DNA of 11,464 nucleotides from JANNSW01 sp031431235 (GTDB lineage: Bacteria > Pseudomonadota > Alphaproteobacteria > Rhizobiales > Hyphomicrobiaceae), in the NCBI GenBank assembly GCA_031431235.1, contig JANPDA010000400.1:1-11464 (forward strand), written 5' to 3'. A program made the position numbers and the translations under genes. A model generated the notes under the pieces. It was given only the letters and a program-made list of their open reading frames with translations. It was not told where the DNA came from and did no database searches. This document shows, piece after piece, positions 1 to 6,375 of the stretch. The first letter of the stretch is position 1; the number at the start of each line of letters is the position of its first letter.

Positions 1-273
1 CGGGCGATGCTGGCGGCGAAGGGCGTGTCATCGGTAGCCGCGGAAGGCTTCGGAGCGCCGGGCGTCGTCGTCTCCTACACGGAGGATCCCGAGATCCAGA
101 ACGGCAAGAAGTTTCTCGCAGCCGGCATGCAGATCGCAGCCGGCGTGCCGTTGCAGGTCGGCGAGGGACCGCAGTTCCGGACCTTCCGGCTCGGCCTGTT
201 CGGCCTCGACAAGCTGACCGACGTGGACGGCACGATCGCGCGGCTGCAGGCGGTCGTCGATCGCGTGCTGTAG
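1..273 (+). CDS. Class V PLP-dependent aminotransferase, alanine-glyoxylate type (3' fragment)
   Basis: Only the last 90 residues are present; the reading frame is open from base 1, so the gene starts outside the window. The tail contains GAPGVVVSY, then a GVPLQVGEG stretch and FRTFRLGLFGLDKL. This is the usual C-terminal signature of fold-type I class V aminotransferases of the alanine-glyoxylate / serine-pyruvate / pyridoxamine-pyruvate group, in which the arginine of FR(L/I)GLFG is near the substrate carboxylate. The PLP lysine lies upstream and cannot be seen, so the substrate is undetermined. Members of this family often move an amino group onto glyoxylate to make glycine, which would fit the glycolate oxidase genes about 4.6 kb downstream. 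That link is inferred. No terminator-like hairpin with a T-run follows the stop codon. The family call is fairly secure; the exact reaction is not. Confidence 0.8.
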   Translation, partial: RAMLAAKGVSSVAAEGFGAPGVVVSYTEDPEIQNGKKFLAAGMQIAAGVPLQVGEGPQFRTFRLGLFGLDKLTDVDGTIARLQAVVDRVL

Positions 274-515
274 GGAAGTGGTGGAGGCGGAGCTTGTGCA
301 GGGGCACGAGGCGCGCTTGAAGGCGTCGTGCGTCAGGAGGCGGTACGGAGGCAATGGGCCAAGGGCTGCCGCGACCGGCCGAGTGGGTCGGACCCGCACG
401 AGCCGTCGCTTTGAGCGGGAAGCGGACTGGATGGTATCGACCGACAGTTATGCAGTGCGCAAACTTGCCTCAGAAGAAAATACAGGAAGTTCAACGTCAG
501 CGTCTTCGCCGGGCA
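274..515. other. Gap with no supported gene
   Basis: This stretch separates the aminotransferase stop codon from the stop codon of the minus-strand flavoenzyme. Open frames cross it on both strands, but none shows a recognisable protein pattern or a convincing ribosome binding site. I see no stem followed by a T-run for either convergent gene. It is the first place where the high-GC coding pattern of the left edge breaks, so it may mark the left margin of the accessory block. Confidence 0.4.
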
Positions 516-1715
516 TCAGGCGAGCAGACGGTCCAGGTTACGGTCGGAGATCGGCACGTCCGGCCCGTAGAAGGACACGCGTACCGCGAGCTCGGGCTCT
601 TTCTCCATGAGTTTCCACGCTCGGGTTCGGCGCGCCAGCGCTTCCTTACCGATCGAGAAATTCAACTCGGCGGAAAACCGTTCAAGCCGACGAAGTTTCA
701 TGAAGTCCCGAAAATGATCCTCGGTATAGGCTTTGGACGCATTGATCCAGTTGTCGTCTGAAAGGAGCCGATCACGGAGTAACCGCACACTGCGCAATGA
801 CCTGGAAAGGCCATTTCCGAAGACAGGGTCGCTGCATCCGGCAGCATCGCCGACCAGCGCTACCCCATCTTTGCTGATCCCTTCAACCCAACGGTGGGCA
901 CCGTCGAATGTAGCGAGGATGCCATGGGGCTCAGCGCGCTCAAGCCATGCGTCCGGGAATCCCAGTTTCCGGAACCGTTCCATGACGAACCCATAATCCC
1001 GGGCACCCGAAGGCCGGTGCGACAGCGCATCCTTGTGAAAGACAAGATAAGCCCGGTGATTGTTGGGCGCCGTTTCAACCACAATCGAGCCGCAGCCCTC
1101 GGCATTGTCTAGGAAGAAATGCACCGACGAGGGTTCCTCCGAAAACCCGCGCAATTGCAGACCCGCCGTATAGAGATGCTCGGGGTCTCGCCGCTGAGTG
1201 AGTCCGAGATTTTTGAGCGTAGTCGACTCGCGGCCATCCGCCCCGATCACCAGGCGGGCATTGACGGTCCGCTGTTGTCCACCCTCCACGAAATCCAATT
1301 CCGACCGATTGCCGGTCCGAAGTTCTCCAAGAGCCACACCCTGGTGAACCTCGGCCCCCGCTGCATTAGCACGCAGTAGAAGCTGCTCCTGCATCTGCGG
1401 ATGCGGAAAGCTCAGAGCGCGTGCTCTGTCAGGGGCGACGTCCTCGTATCGGACGGGAGGTAGTGAAATTCCGCCGATGTGATCGGTGTCTAGCCCGATC
1501 ACTCTGCCGCAACCTTCAGTGAAATCGGCATAGAGGCCGAGGCGGACGACTTCTACCGTTCCCCACGGGTAGATCACCTCTCCCCGGACACGGTCTCTAA
1601 AGCGCTTTTCCTTCTCCAGGATGACAACATCATAGCCGGCTCGGGCCAACACAATCGCGATCGATGAGCCTGCTATCCCGCCGCCGATTATTGCCACATC
1701 GCAATGTCGTATCAT
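516..1715 (-). CDS. FAD-dependent oxidoreductase, class A monooxygenase / geranylgeranyl-reductase-like
   Basis: A 399-residue flavoprotein. The N-terminal dinucleotide-binding fold has GGGIAGSS at residues 11-18 and the ribose-binding acid E34 at the end of the second strand (VILEKE). The conserved arginine region reads RGEVIYP (44-50). The second FAD/NAD(P)H motif is LVIGADGRES (155-164). The third motif, GVALVGDAAGCSDP, is near 284-297, followed by GNGLSRSLRS. This order is typical of PF01494-type hydroxylases and the related geranylgeranyl reductase and halogenase families. I do not see the tryptophan-halogenase WxWxIP motif, so a halogenase is unlikely. Substrate unknown. I chose ATG at 1715; an in-frame GTG at 1724 would add three residues, but neither start has a strong Shine-Dalgarno sequence. 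No partner reductase lies beside it. The LysR gene upstream on the same strand may have been its regulator before the IS inserted, but that is inference. Confidence 0.85.
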   Translation of the reverse strand: MIRHCDVAIIGGGIAGSSIAIVLARAGYDVVILEKEKRFRDRVRGEVIYPWGTVEVVRLGLYADFTEGCGRVIGLDTDHIGGISLPPVRYEDVAPDRARALSFPHPQMQEQLLLRANAAGAEVHQGVALGELRTGNRSELDFVEGGQQRTVNARLVIGADGRESTTLKNLGLTQRRDPEHLYTAGLQLRGFSEEPSSVHFFLDNAEGCGSIVVETAPNNHRAYLVFHKDALSHRPSGARDYGFVMERFRKLGFPDAWLERAEPHGILATFDGAHRWVEGISKDGVALVGDAAGCSDPVFGNGLSRSLRSVRLLRDRLLSDDNWINASKAYTEDHFRDFMKLRRLERFSAELNFSIGKEALARRTRAWKLMEKEPELAVRVSFYGPDVPISDRNLDRLLA

Positions 1716-1773
1716 TGTATGCACCGCAGGTTAAACTTAGAGAGGGCACGCTATCCTGTCGTTGTGTTGAGCG

Positions 1774-1906
1774 CCAGCACTGGGCTGGTTAAGCGTCGGA
1801 AGCAGCCCGTAGCCCGTCCAACGTCGCCGGTCGCTATGGTCCGCACTGCGGACGCTCGTAAACGTCTCAGGCATGGAGACCGCGACTTCGGCTTGGGGTC
1901 AACCCC
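1774..1906. repeat. Cluster of four short inverted repeats upstream of the flavoenzyme
   Basis: Four dyads lie in about 130 bp. CCAGC/GCTGG is at 1774-1778 and 1784-1788. GTCCGCA/TGCGGAC is at 1839-1845 and 1847-1853 around a single C. GTCTC/GAGAC is at 1864-1868 and 1876-1880. GGGGT/ACCCC is at 1895-1899 and 1902-1906. They lie between the start of the minus-strand FAD gene and the left end of the IS. The 7-bp dyad with a one-base centre is shaped more like a protein-binding operator than an RNA hairpin, while the others could fold in a transcript leader. In high-GC DNA, 5-bp dyads arise often by chance, so only the 7-bp one is notable alone. Confidence 0.35.
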
Positions 1907-1942
1907 GACGTTTCCTCGCCTGCCAGCGCGTAGGGCGGATTA

Positions 1943-1963
1943 GGACGCTCCGAACATTAACTG
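1943..1963 (+). repeat. Left terminal inverted repeat of the IS
   Basis: The 21 bp beginning GGACGCTCCGAACATTAACT match the reverse complement of 3257-3277 at 19 of 21 positions. The two differences are at 1947 (G here, A in the right end) and 1957 (T here, A in the right end). TTA at 1940-1942 directly outside is the left copy of the target duplication. Confidence 0.9.
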
Positions 1964-2044
1964 AATCGCGATCTGTGTGCGTGTGACGGTGTGACTCAGG
2001 TTGGCGGGATTCCGCCGGGGAGCGAACAGGGCTACCTCGTCGGG

Positions 2045-3256
2045 ATGATCGACAAGGATGCGATACGGTTACGCTGGAACGCTGTCGGCGCCAAGCTTGA
2101 TGAGCGAGGCCGGCGCCTGTTTGCGGCGGCGGAAGTTCGCGCCGTCGGTTGGGGCGGTCTCAAGGCGGTCGCCGAAATCACTGGCCTCGCGCGCTCGCGC
2201 ATCAATCGTGGCGAGGATGACCTCGACGGCGCGCCGTTGGCCAAGGGAAGGGCACGCCGCGCCGGTGGCGGGCGCAAGGCCGTAGCGGCGAACGATCCGG
2301 GGCTGGTGCCCGAGCTCAAACGCCTCGTCGAGCCGGCAACGCTCGGCGATCCCATGCGGCCCCTGATCTGGGTGTCCAAGAGCATGGACAAGCTGGCCGA
2401 TGCGCTGACGGCGATGGGCCACGTGATCAGCGCCGATACCGTACACAAGGAACTGGGGAAGCTCGGCTTCTCGCGCCAGTTCAATCGCAAGGCGGACGAG
2501 GGCTCCAAGCACCCCGACCGCAACGCCCAGTTCGAGCACATCAACGCCAAGGTGGTCGCGGCGCAGGCGGCCGGACAACCCGTGATCTCCGTCGATACGA
2601 AGAAGAAAGAGCTGATCGGCAATTACAAGAATGGCGGCTCGGACTATCGTCCCAAGGGTCAGCCGGCCCGCGTCAAGGTGCACGACTTCGTCGACAAGGA
2701 ACTGGGCAAGGTCGCGCCCTACGGCATCTACGACGTGACGGCCAACGCTGGCTTCGTCAGCGTCGGCATCACCGCCGACACGGCGCAGTTCGCCGTGCAG
2801 TCGATCCGCTGCTGGCGCGATCGGATGGGGAGCGAGCGCTACCCTGACATGAGCGAGCTGACGATTACGGCCGATGGCGGCGGCTCCAATGGCGCCCGCG
2901 TGCGGCTCTGGAAGATTGAGCTCCAGAAACTCGCCGACGAGACGAACCTCGTGATCCACGTCCACCACTTCCCGCCGGGCACGTCGAAGTGGAACAAGAT
3001 CGAGCACCGCATGTTCTGCCACATCACGCAGAACTGGCGTGGCAAGCCCCTCACGGATCATCTCACCATCGTCGAGCTGATCGGCGCCACGACGACGAAA
3101 ACCGGATTGAAGGTCGAGTGCGCCCTCGATGAGCGGACCTACGAGAAGGGCATCAAGATCAGCGACGCCGAGATGGCCACGCTCAACATCACCGGCGATG
3201 ACTTCCATCCCGAATGGAACTACACCATTAAGCCAAGGCCATTGCTGAAATCGTAG
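2045..3256 (+). CDS. ISAzo13 family transposase
   Basis: This encodes a 403-residue DDE transposase that cuts and rejoins the element's ends. An N-terminal region (about 1-60, with GWGGLKAVAEITGLARSRI) looks like a helix-turn-helix DNA-binding segment. A basic, glycine-rich linker (RARRAGGGRK) follows. The catalytic core matches the ISAzo13-type pattern: VISVDTKKKELIGNY with D184, LTITADGGGSNG with D277, and KWNKIEHRMF with E320. DPMRPLIWVSKSMDKLA and the C-terminal LNITGDDFHPEWNY are also characteristic of the family. The frame is open further upstream to a GTG at 1991, but the ATG at 2045 gives the usual family start (MIDKDAIRLRW) and a normal length. No frameshift or internal stop is seen and all three catalytic acids are present, so the enzyme could be active. 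Confidence 0.93.
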   Translation: MIDKDAIRLRWNAVGAKLDERGRRLFAAAEVRAVGWGGLKAVAEITGLARSRINRGEDDLDGAPLAKGRARRAGGGRKAVAANDPGLVPELKRLVEPATLGDPMRPLIWVSKSMDKLADALTAMGHVISADTVHKELGKLGFSRQFNRKADEGSKHPDRNAQFEHINAKVVAAQAAGQPVISVDTKKKELIGNYKNGGSDYRPKGQPARVKVHDFVDKELGKVAPYGIYDVTANAGFVSVGITADTAQFAVQSIRCWRDRMGSERYPDMSELTITADGGGSNGARVRLWKIELQKLADETNLVIHVHHFPPGTSKWNKIEHRMFCHITQNWRGKPLTDHLTIVELIGATTTKTGLKVECALDERTYEKGIKISDAEMATLNITGDDFHPEWNYTIKPRPLLKS

Positions 3257-3277
3257 CAGTTATTGTTCGGAGTGTCC
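3257..3277 (-). repeat. Right terminal inverted repeat of the IS
   Basis: Read on the minus strand from 3277, it begins GGACACTCCGAACAATAACT, pairing with the left end at 19 of 21 positions. It starts immediately after the transposase stop codon. TTA at 3278-3280 is the right copy of the target duplication. Confidence 0.9.
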
Positions 3278-3337
3278 TTAGTCCCGGCCCGCGGAGGGAA
3301 TGGCTCCGGGCCAGATCCGCGGCGGCGATGCGGCCGA

Positions 3338-4246
3338 TCAGACGGTCACCGGGCTGGCAACGTCGGCCGGCGACGCGGCATGCTTGATCATGTAATCAAT
3401 GAATACGCTGAGTTTTGATGGCATGAAATCCCGGCTTGGGTGGATCGCCAGTACGCCGAGGTCTTGCGCGCCATGGTAGTCTGGTAATACTTGTTGGACA
3501 ACTCTAGTGTCGATTTCATCTTCAACGTCGATCCGTGGCAAGAACGCTATCCCAAGCCCCTCTACCAAGGCCCGGCGAGTAAACTCACTGGAGTTGGATC
3601 TGAAATTACCGCGAACATGGATTGTATTCTTTTCCGTACCACGATATACATCCCACGTATCAGCATCATTTGTGAATAAACAATTATGGAATTCCAAATC
3701 TTTGATTGTTGTGAGTGTGCCAGCCAGATCGAGGTATCTTGGCGAAGCGCACAATACGTACTCGACTGGGCTGATGGAGTGAGCTACTAATTCGCTGTCG
3801 GTCTCACGTCCTATTTTCAGGGCTACATCGTAGCCTCCGCGTATGACATCGATATTATTCTCTGTAATGTCTACGTCAAATTCAATCTCTGGATAATCGT
3901 GATTAAATCCACGTAGGTGTTTAATAATAAAATTTCGATAAAGTGTATTGGAGCAAGCTATTCGCATCAATCCCCGAGGAGTTACATTGGACCTATTCAC
4001 AAAATCGTGCGCTTCCTCAACCAGATTAATAATATCGACCACGCGTTTGAAGAAGCCTTCACCAATATCAGTGAGCGTTAATTGGCGTGTGGTCCGCTGG
4101 AACAAACGAGCCCCGATCCGTTCCTCGAGCATACTGATGCGTTTGCTCACAACAGCGGGTGATAATTTAAGCTCCCGGCCGGCAGCAGACATGTTTCCGG
4201 TTCTGGCGACGCGCGCGAATATCTCAAAATCCAGTGTCGCTGTCAT
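3338..4246 (-). CDS. LysR-type transcriptional regulator
   Basis: A 302-residue LTTR, normal for the family. The N-terminal winged helix-turn-helix (about residues 5-65) has FARVARTGNMSAAGRELKLS, then SPAVVSKRISMLEERIGARL and FQRTTRQLTLTDIGE, all classic LysR signatures. A linker helix follows. A periplasmic-binding-protein-like effector domain (about 90-295) includes PRGLMRIACS, GYDVALKIGR and LVEGLGIAFLPR. The TTRQLTLTDIGE wing resembles the large DmlR/PA-type LTTR subgroup. Start: ATG at 4244-4246 with AGGAC six bases upstream. The gene is clearly richer in A and T than its neighbours, with many AAT, ATT and ATA codons, suggesting transfer from another genome. It is not divergent from any adjacent gene, so its target is unclear. 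The flavoenzyme downstream on the same strand, now separated by the IS, is one candidate. Effector unknown. Confidence 0.92.
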   Translation of the reverse strand: MTATLDFEIFARVARTGNMSAAGRELKLSPAVVSKRISMLEERIGARLFQRTTRQLTLTDIGEGFFKRVVDIINLVEEAHDFVNRSNVTPRGLMRIACSNTLYRNFIIKHLRGFNHDYPEIEFDVDITENNIDVIRGGYDVALKIGRETDSELVAHSISPVEYVLCASPRYLDLAGTLTTIKDLEFHNCLFTNDADTWDVYRGTEKNTIHVRGNFRSNSSEFTRRALVEGLGIAFLPRIDVEDEIDTRVVQQVLPDYHGAQDLGVLAIHPSRDFMPSKLSVFIDYMIKHAASPADVASPVTV

Positions 4247-4252
4247 GGTTAT

Positions 4253-4257
4253 GTCCT
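4253..4257 (-). promoter_or_regulatory. Ribosome binding site of the LysR gene
   Basis: On the minus strand AGGAC lies six bases before the ATG at 4246, a good Shine-Dalgarno match and spacing that supports this start. Confidence 0.6.
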
Positions 4258-4880
4258 AGCATGCCTTAAATAAATGTCGGCACCAATACGAGGGCAACGA
4301 TCTGCCGACCAGTATTTCCACGGGCTCGAATTGCAGCCCCAGGTCAAATCAAACGGTTCGGTCCTCGCAGGCACCGGCCTTGGTGCAGCTCCGTTCTCAT
4401 GCAGGGTGGCGAACATGTTGCTGGTCGCAAGAGCAGCGAGTGGAGTGTGCGAACCAACCGGCGTGAGTCGCGCGCGTTGTGGCGGTTTGGCGGTACGATC
4501 CCAGATCGGCGTCCCAAATTCTGGCAGCATCCGGCCCCGGATTGTGTTCAGCACCGAGTTGTGCTCGGGACCTGCGGAGCAGTCTGGACCCATCGAAATC
4601 GTTCTTTTCCAGCTACTGTTTCAGCACCGATACGATGCACTGGTAGAGCGCATGCGTTGCACCATAGCACTAAATGCACGTTATCTCAATTAGCCTGGCC
4701 CCGGTCTGAGATGTCGCAGGCGTAGCCGGCCTCGGGTCCTGGATCGCGGCGCTATGCTGGCGTGGCGGGCGCCGCCCCGGCCTTCAGATGATCTTCCGCA
4801 ATCGGGCTCGACGGGGCATAGTGCAGCCCTGCCTGATCCCGACATCATTCGTCCCCGTCGTGCTCGCCCCATTCGCCCAC
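4258..4880. other. Long gap with no supported gene, between the LysR gene and glcD
   Basis: About 620 bp lie between the LysR start and the glcD ribosome binding site. Overlapping open frames run on opposite strands: 139 codons on plus ending at 4693, and 114 codons on minus, 4593 down to 4249. I recognise neither product, neither has a convincing ribosome binding site, and their residue composition (rich in Cys, Arg and Pro) looks non-coding. The region may be a decayed gene or an insertion scar. The LysR promoter must lie at its left end, and TTATTT/TATTTA-like boxes occur near 4266-4275 on the minus strand. The glcD promoter must lie at its right end. A TTGCAC at 4657-4662 followed 18 bases later by TTATCT is a weak candidate. 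I see no convincing terminator or riboswitch. Confidence 0.4.
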
Positions 4881-4886
4881 AGGTGA
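4881..4886 (+). promoter_or_regulatory. Ribosome binding site deciding the GTG start of glcD
   Basis: AGGTGA lies six bases before the GTG at 4893. This fixes the non-ATG start of glcD and the beginning of the operon's coding part. Confidence 0.6.
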
Positions 4887-4892
4887 CCTGCC

Positions 4893-6329
4893 GTGTCCCT
4901 CATCCAACAGCAATCCCCCGATCCCGCGATCCTCGCGCGCCGAGCGGCAATCGTCGCCGGGCTCGAGCGCCTCGTCGGCGCCTCGTCCGTGATTGCCGAC
5001 GAGGACGGTCGGCGGACGTTCGAGTCCGACGGTCTTTCGGCCTACCGGTGCATGCCGTTGGCGGTCGTGCTGCCGCGCTCGACCGAGGAGGTGTCGCGCG
5101 TGCTCGCCTATTGTCATGCGCAGTCCGTCAAAGTCGTGCCACGTGGCGCCGGCACCTCGCTCGCCGGTGGGGCGTTGCCCTGCGAGGATGGCATCGTGCT
5201 CGGCGTGTCGCGCATGAGCCGGGTGCTCGCGATCGACTTCGACAGCCGCACCGCCCGCGTCGAGGCGGGCATCACCAATCAGGCCGTCAGCGCGGCCGTC
5301 GATGGCGAGGGCTGGTTCTATGCACCCGACCCCTCCTCCCAGCTCGCCTGCACCATCGCCGGCAACATTGCCATGAACTCGGGCGGAGCCCATTGCCTGC
5401 GCTACGGTGTCACCACCAACAACATCCTGGGCGTCCGCATGGTGCTGATGACGGGCGAGGTGATCGATCTGGGCGGTCCCGAGCTCGATGCTCCCGGCTA
5501 TGATCTGCTGGGCTTGATGGTCGGCTCCGAAGGCCAGCTCGGCGTCGTCACCGAGGCGACGGTGCGCATCCTGCCCAAGCCCGAAGGCGCCCGGCCCATG
5601 CTGGTTGCCTTTGCCTCCAGCGAAGCCGCCGGTGCCTGCGTTGCCGCCATCATCGGCTCCGGAATCGTGCCGGTCGCGCTCGAGTTCATGGACAAGCCCG
5701 CCCTCCAGATCGTCGAGGATTTTGCCCATGCCGGCTATCCCCGCGATGCCGCTGCGCTTCTGATCATCGAGGTCGAAGGGTCGCCAGCCGAGATCGAGAT
5801 GCTGACCGAGCGCATGACGGCGATCGCTCGCCGGAGCGGCGCCACGCTGATCCGCAGCAGCGCCAGCGCCGAGGAAAGCGCCGCCATCTGGAAAGGCCGC
5901 AAATCCGCATTCGGCGCCATGGGACGGATCGCCGACTACCTGTGCATGGATGGCACCATCCCACTCGGCCAGCTCCCATCGACGCTCGCCCGCATCTCCG
6001 AGATCTGCGCGCGCTACGGCTTCCGCGTGGCCAATATTTTCCACGCCGGCGACGGCAATCTGCATCCGCTCATTCTCTACGATGCCAACGCTCCCGGCGA
6101 GCTCGAGCAGGTCGAAGCCTGCGGCGCCGAGATCTTGCGGCACTGCGTCGAGGTCGGCGGCTGCATTACGGGTGAGCACGGCGTCGGCATCGAGAAGCGC
6201 GAGCTGATGACGCTGCAGTTTACCGACAGCGACCTCGCCCAGCAGATCAGGGTCAAATCCGTGTTCGACGAGGCTTGGCTGCTCAATCCGGGCAAGGTGT
6301 TCCCGCTCGACAAGCGGGAGGTCGCCTGA
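4893..6329 (+). CDS. glcD: Glycolate oxidase FAD-linked subunit GlcD
   Basis: A 478-residue catalytic flavoprotein subunit of glycolate oxidase, which oxidises glycolate (and often D-lactate) to glyoxylate and passes electrons toward the quinone pool. The N-terminal PCMH/VAO-type FAD domain holds VVPRGAGTSLAGGALP (81-96), DPSSQ at 146-150 with AGNIAMNSGG after it, and GSEGQLGVVTEATVRI (211-226). The C-terminal FAD-oxidase cap has FHAGDGNLHP (383-392), GGCITGEHGVGIEKRE (422-437) and LNPGKVFP (464-471), all expected metal- or substrate-binding regions. The length fits E. coli GlcD. The GTG start is supported by AGGTGA upstream. It is first in the glcD-glcE-glcF-hutD-like run. No glcC-type GntR regulator is adjacent. 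Related D-lactate dehydrogenases share the fold, but the glcE and glcF neighbours make glycolate oxidase the best call. Confidence 0.93.
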   Translation: MSLIQQQSPDPAILARRAAIVAGLERLVGASSVIADEDGRRTFESDGLSAYRCMPLAVVLPRSTEEVSRVLAYCHAQSVKVVPRGAGTSLAGGALPCEDGIVLGVSRMSRVLAIDFDSRTARVEAGITNQAVSAAVDGEGWFYAPDPSSQLACTIAGNIAMNSGGAHCLRYGVTTNNILGVRMVLMTGEVIDLGGPELDAPGYDLLGLMVGSEGQLGVVTEATVRILPKPEGARPMLVAFASSEAAGACVAAIIGSGIVPVALEFMDKPALQIVEDFAHAGYPRDAAALLIIEVEGSPAEIEMLTERMTAIARRSGATLIRSSASAEESAAIWKGRKSAFGAMGRIADYLCMDGTIPLGQLPSTLARISEICARYGFRVANIFHAGDGNLHPLILYDANAPGELEQVEACGAEILRHCVEVGGCITGEHGVGIEKRELMTLQFTDSDLAQQIRVKSVFDEAWLLNPGKVFPLDKREVA

Positions 6330-6375
6330 TACCCCGCCCTCCGATGCCCGTTTCCCGCCGCAGCCCGGTGCACCC

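Larger units (their letters stand above)
1943..3277 (+). mobile_element. Complete insertion sequence, ISAzo13 family
   Basis: This is a 1335-bp element with one transposase gene. Its ends are inverted repeats, GGACGCTCC... on the left and, read inward from the right end, GGACACTCC.... The trinucleotide TTA is present directly outside both ends (1940-1942 and 3278-3280), as expected for a short target-site duplication. The transposase stop codon (3254-3256) directly abuts the right inverted repeat. An intact open frame, well-matched ends and a preserved duplication indicate a structurally complete, probably recent single insertion. It landed in the gap between the flavoenzyme and the LysR gene, and no recognisable gene is split. 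The family call rests on the transposase; a named IS cannot be given without a database comparison. Confidence 0.88.

Noticed and set aside
1975..1995. GTG-rich stretch near the left IS end, considered as a transposase start or short tandem repeat
   Set aside because: The GTG start at 1991 adds a segment not usual for the family, and the repeat is too short and irregular to matter.
2069..3208. A 379-codon open frame antisense to the transposase
   Set aside because: It mirrors the transposase frame, has no recognised domains, and arises from high-GC codon bias.
3286..3313. GGCCCG...CGGGCC dyad downstream of the LysR gene, considered as a terminator
   Set aside because: Short stem, long loop and no T-run, so chance in GC-rich sequence is likely.
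4657..4686. TTGCAC - 18 bases - TTATCT as a glcD promoter
   Set aside because: The -10 match is poor and the site lies about 200 bp from the start codon, so it is not called as a feature.
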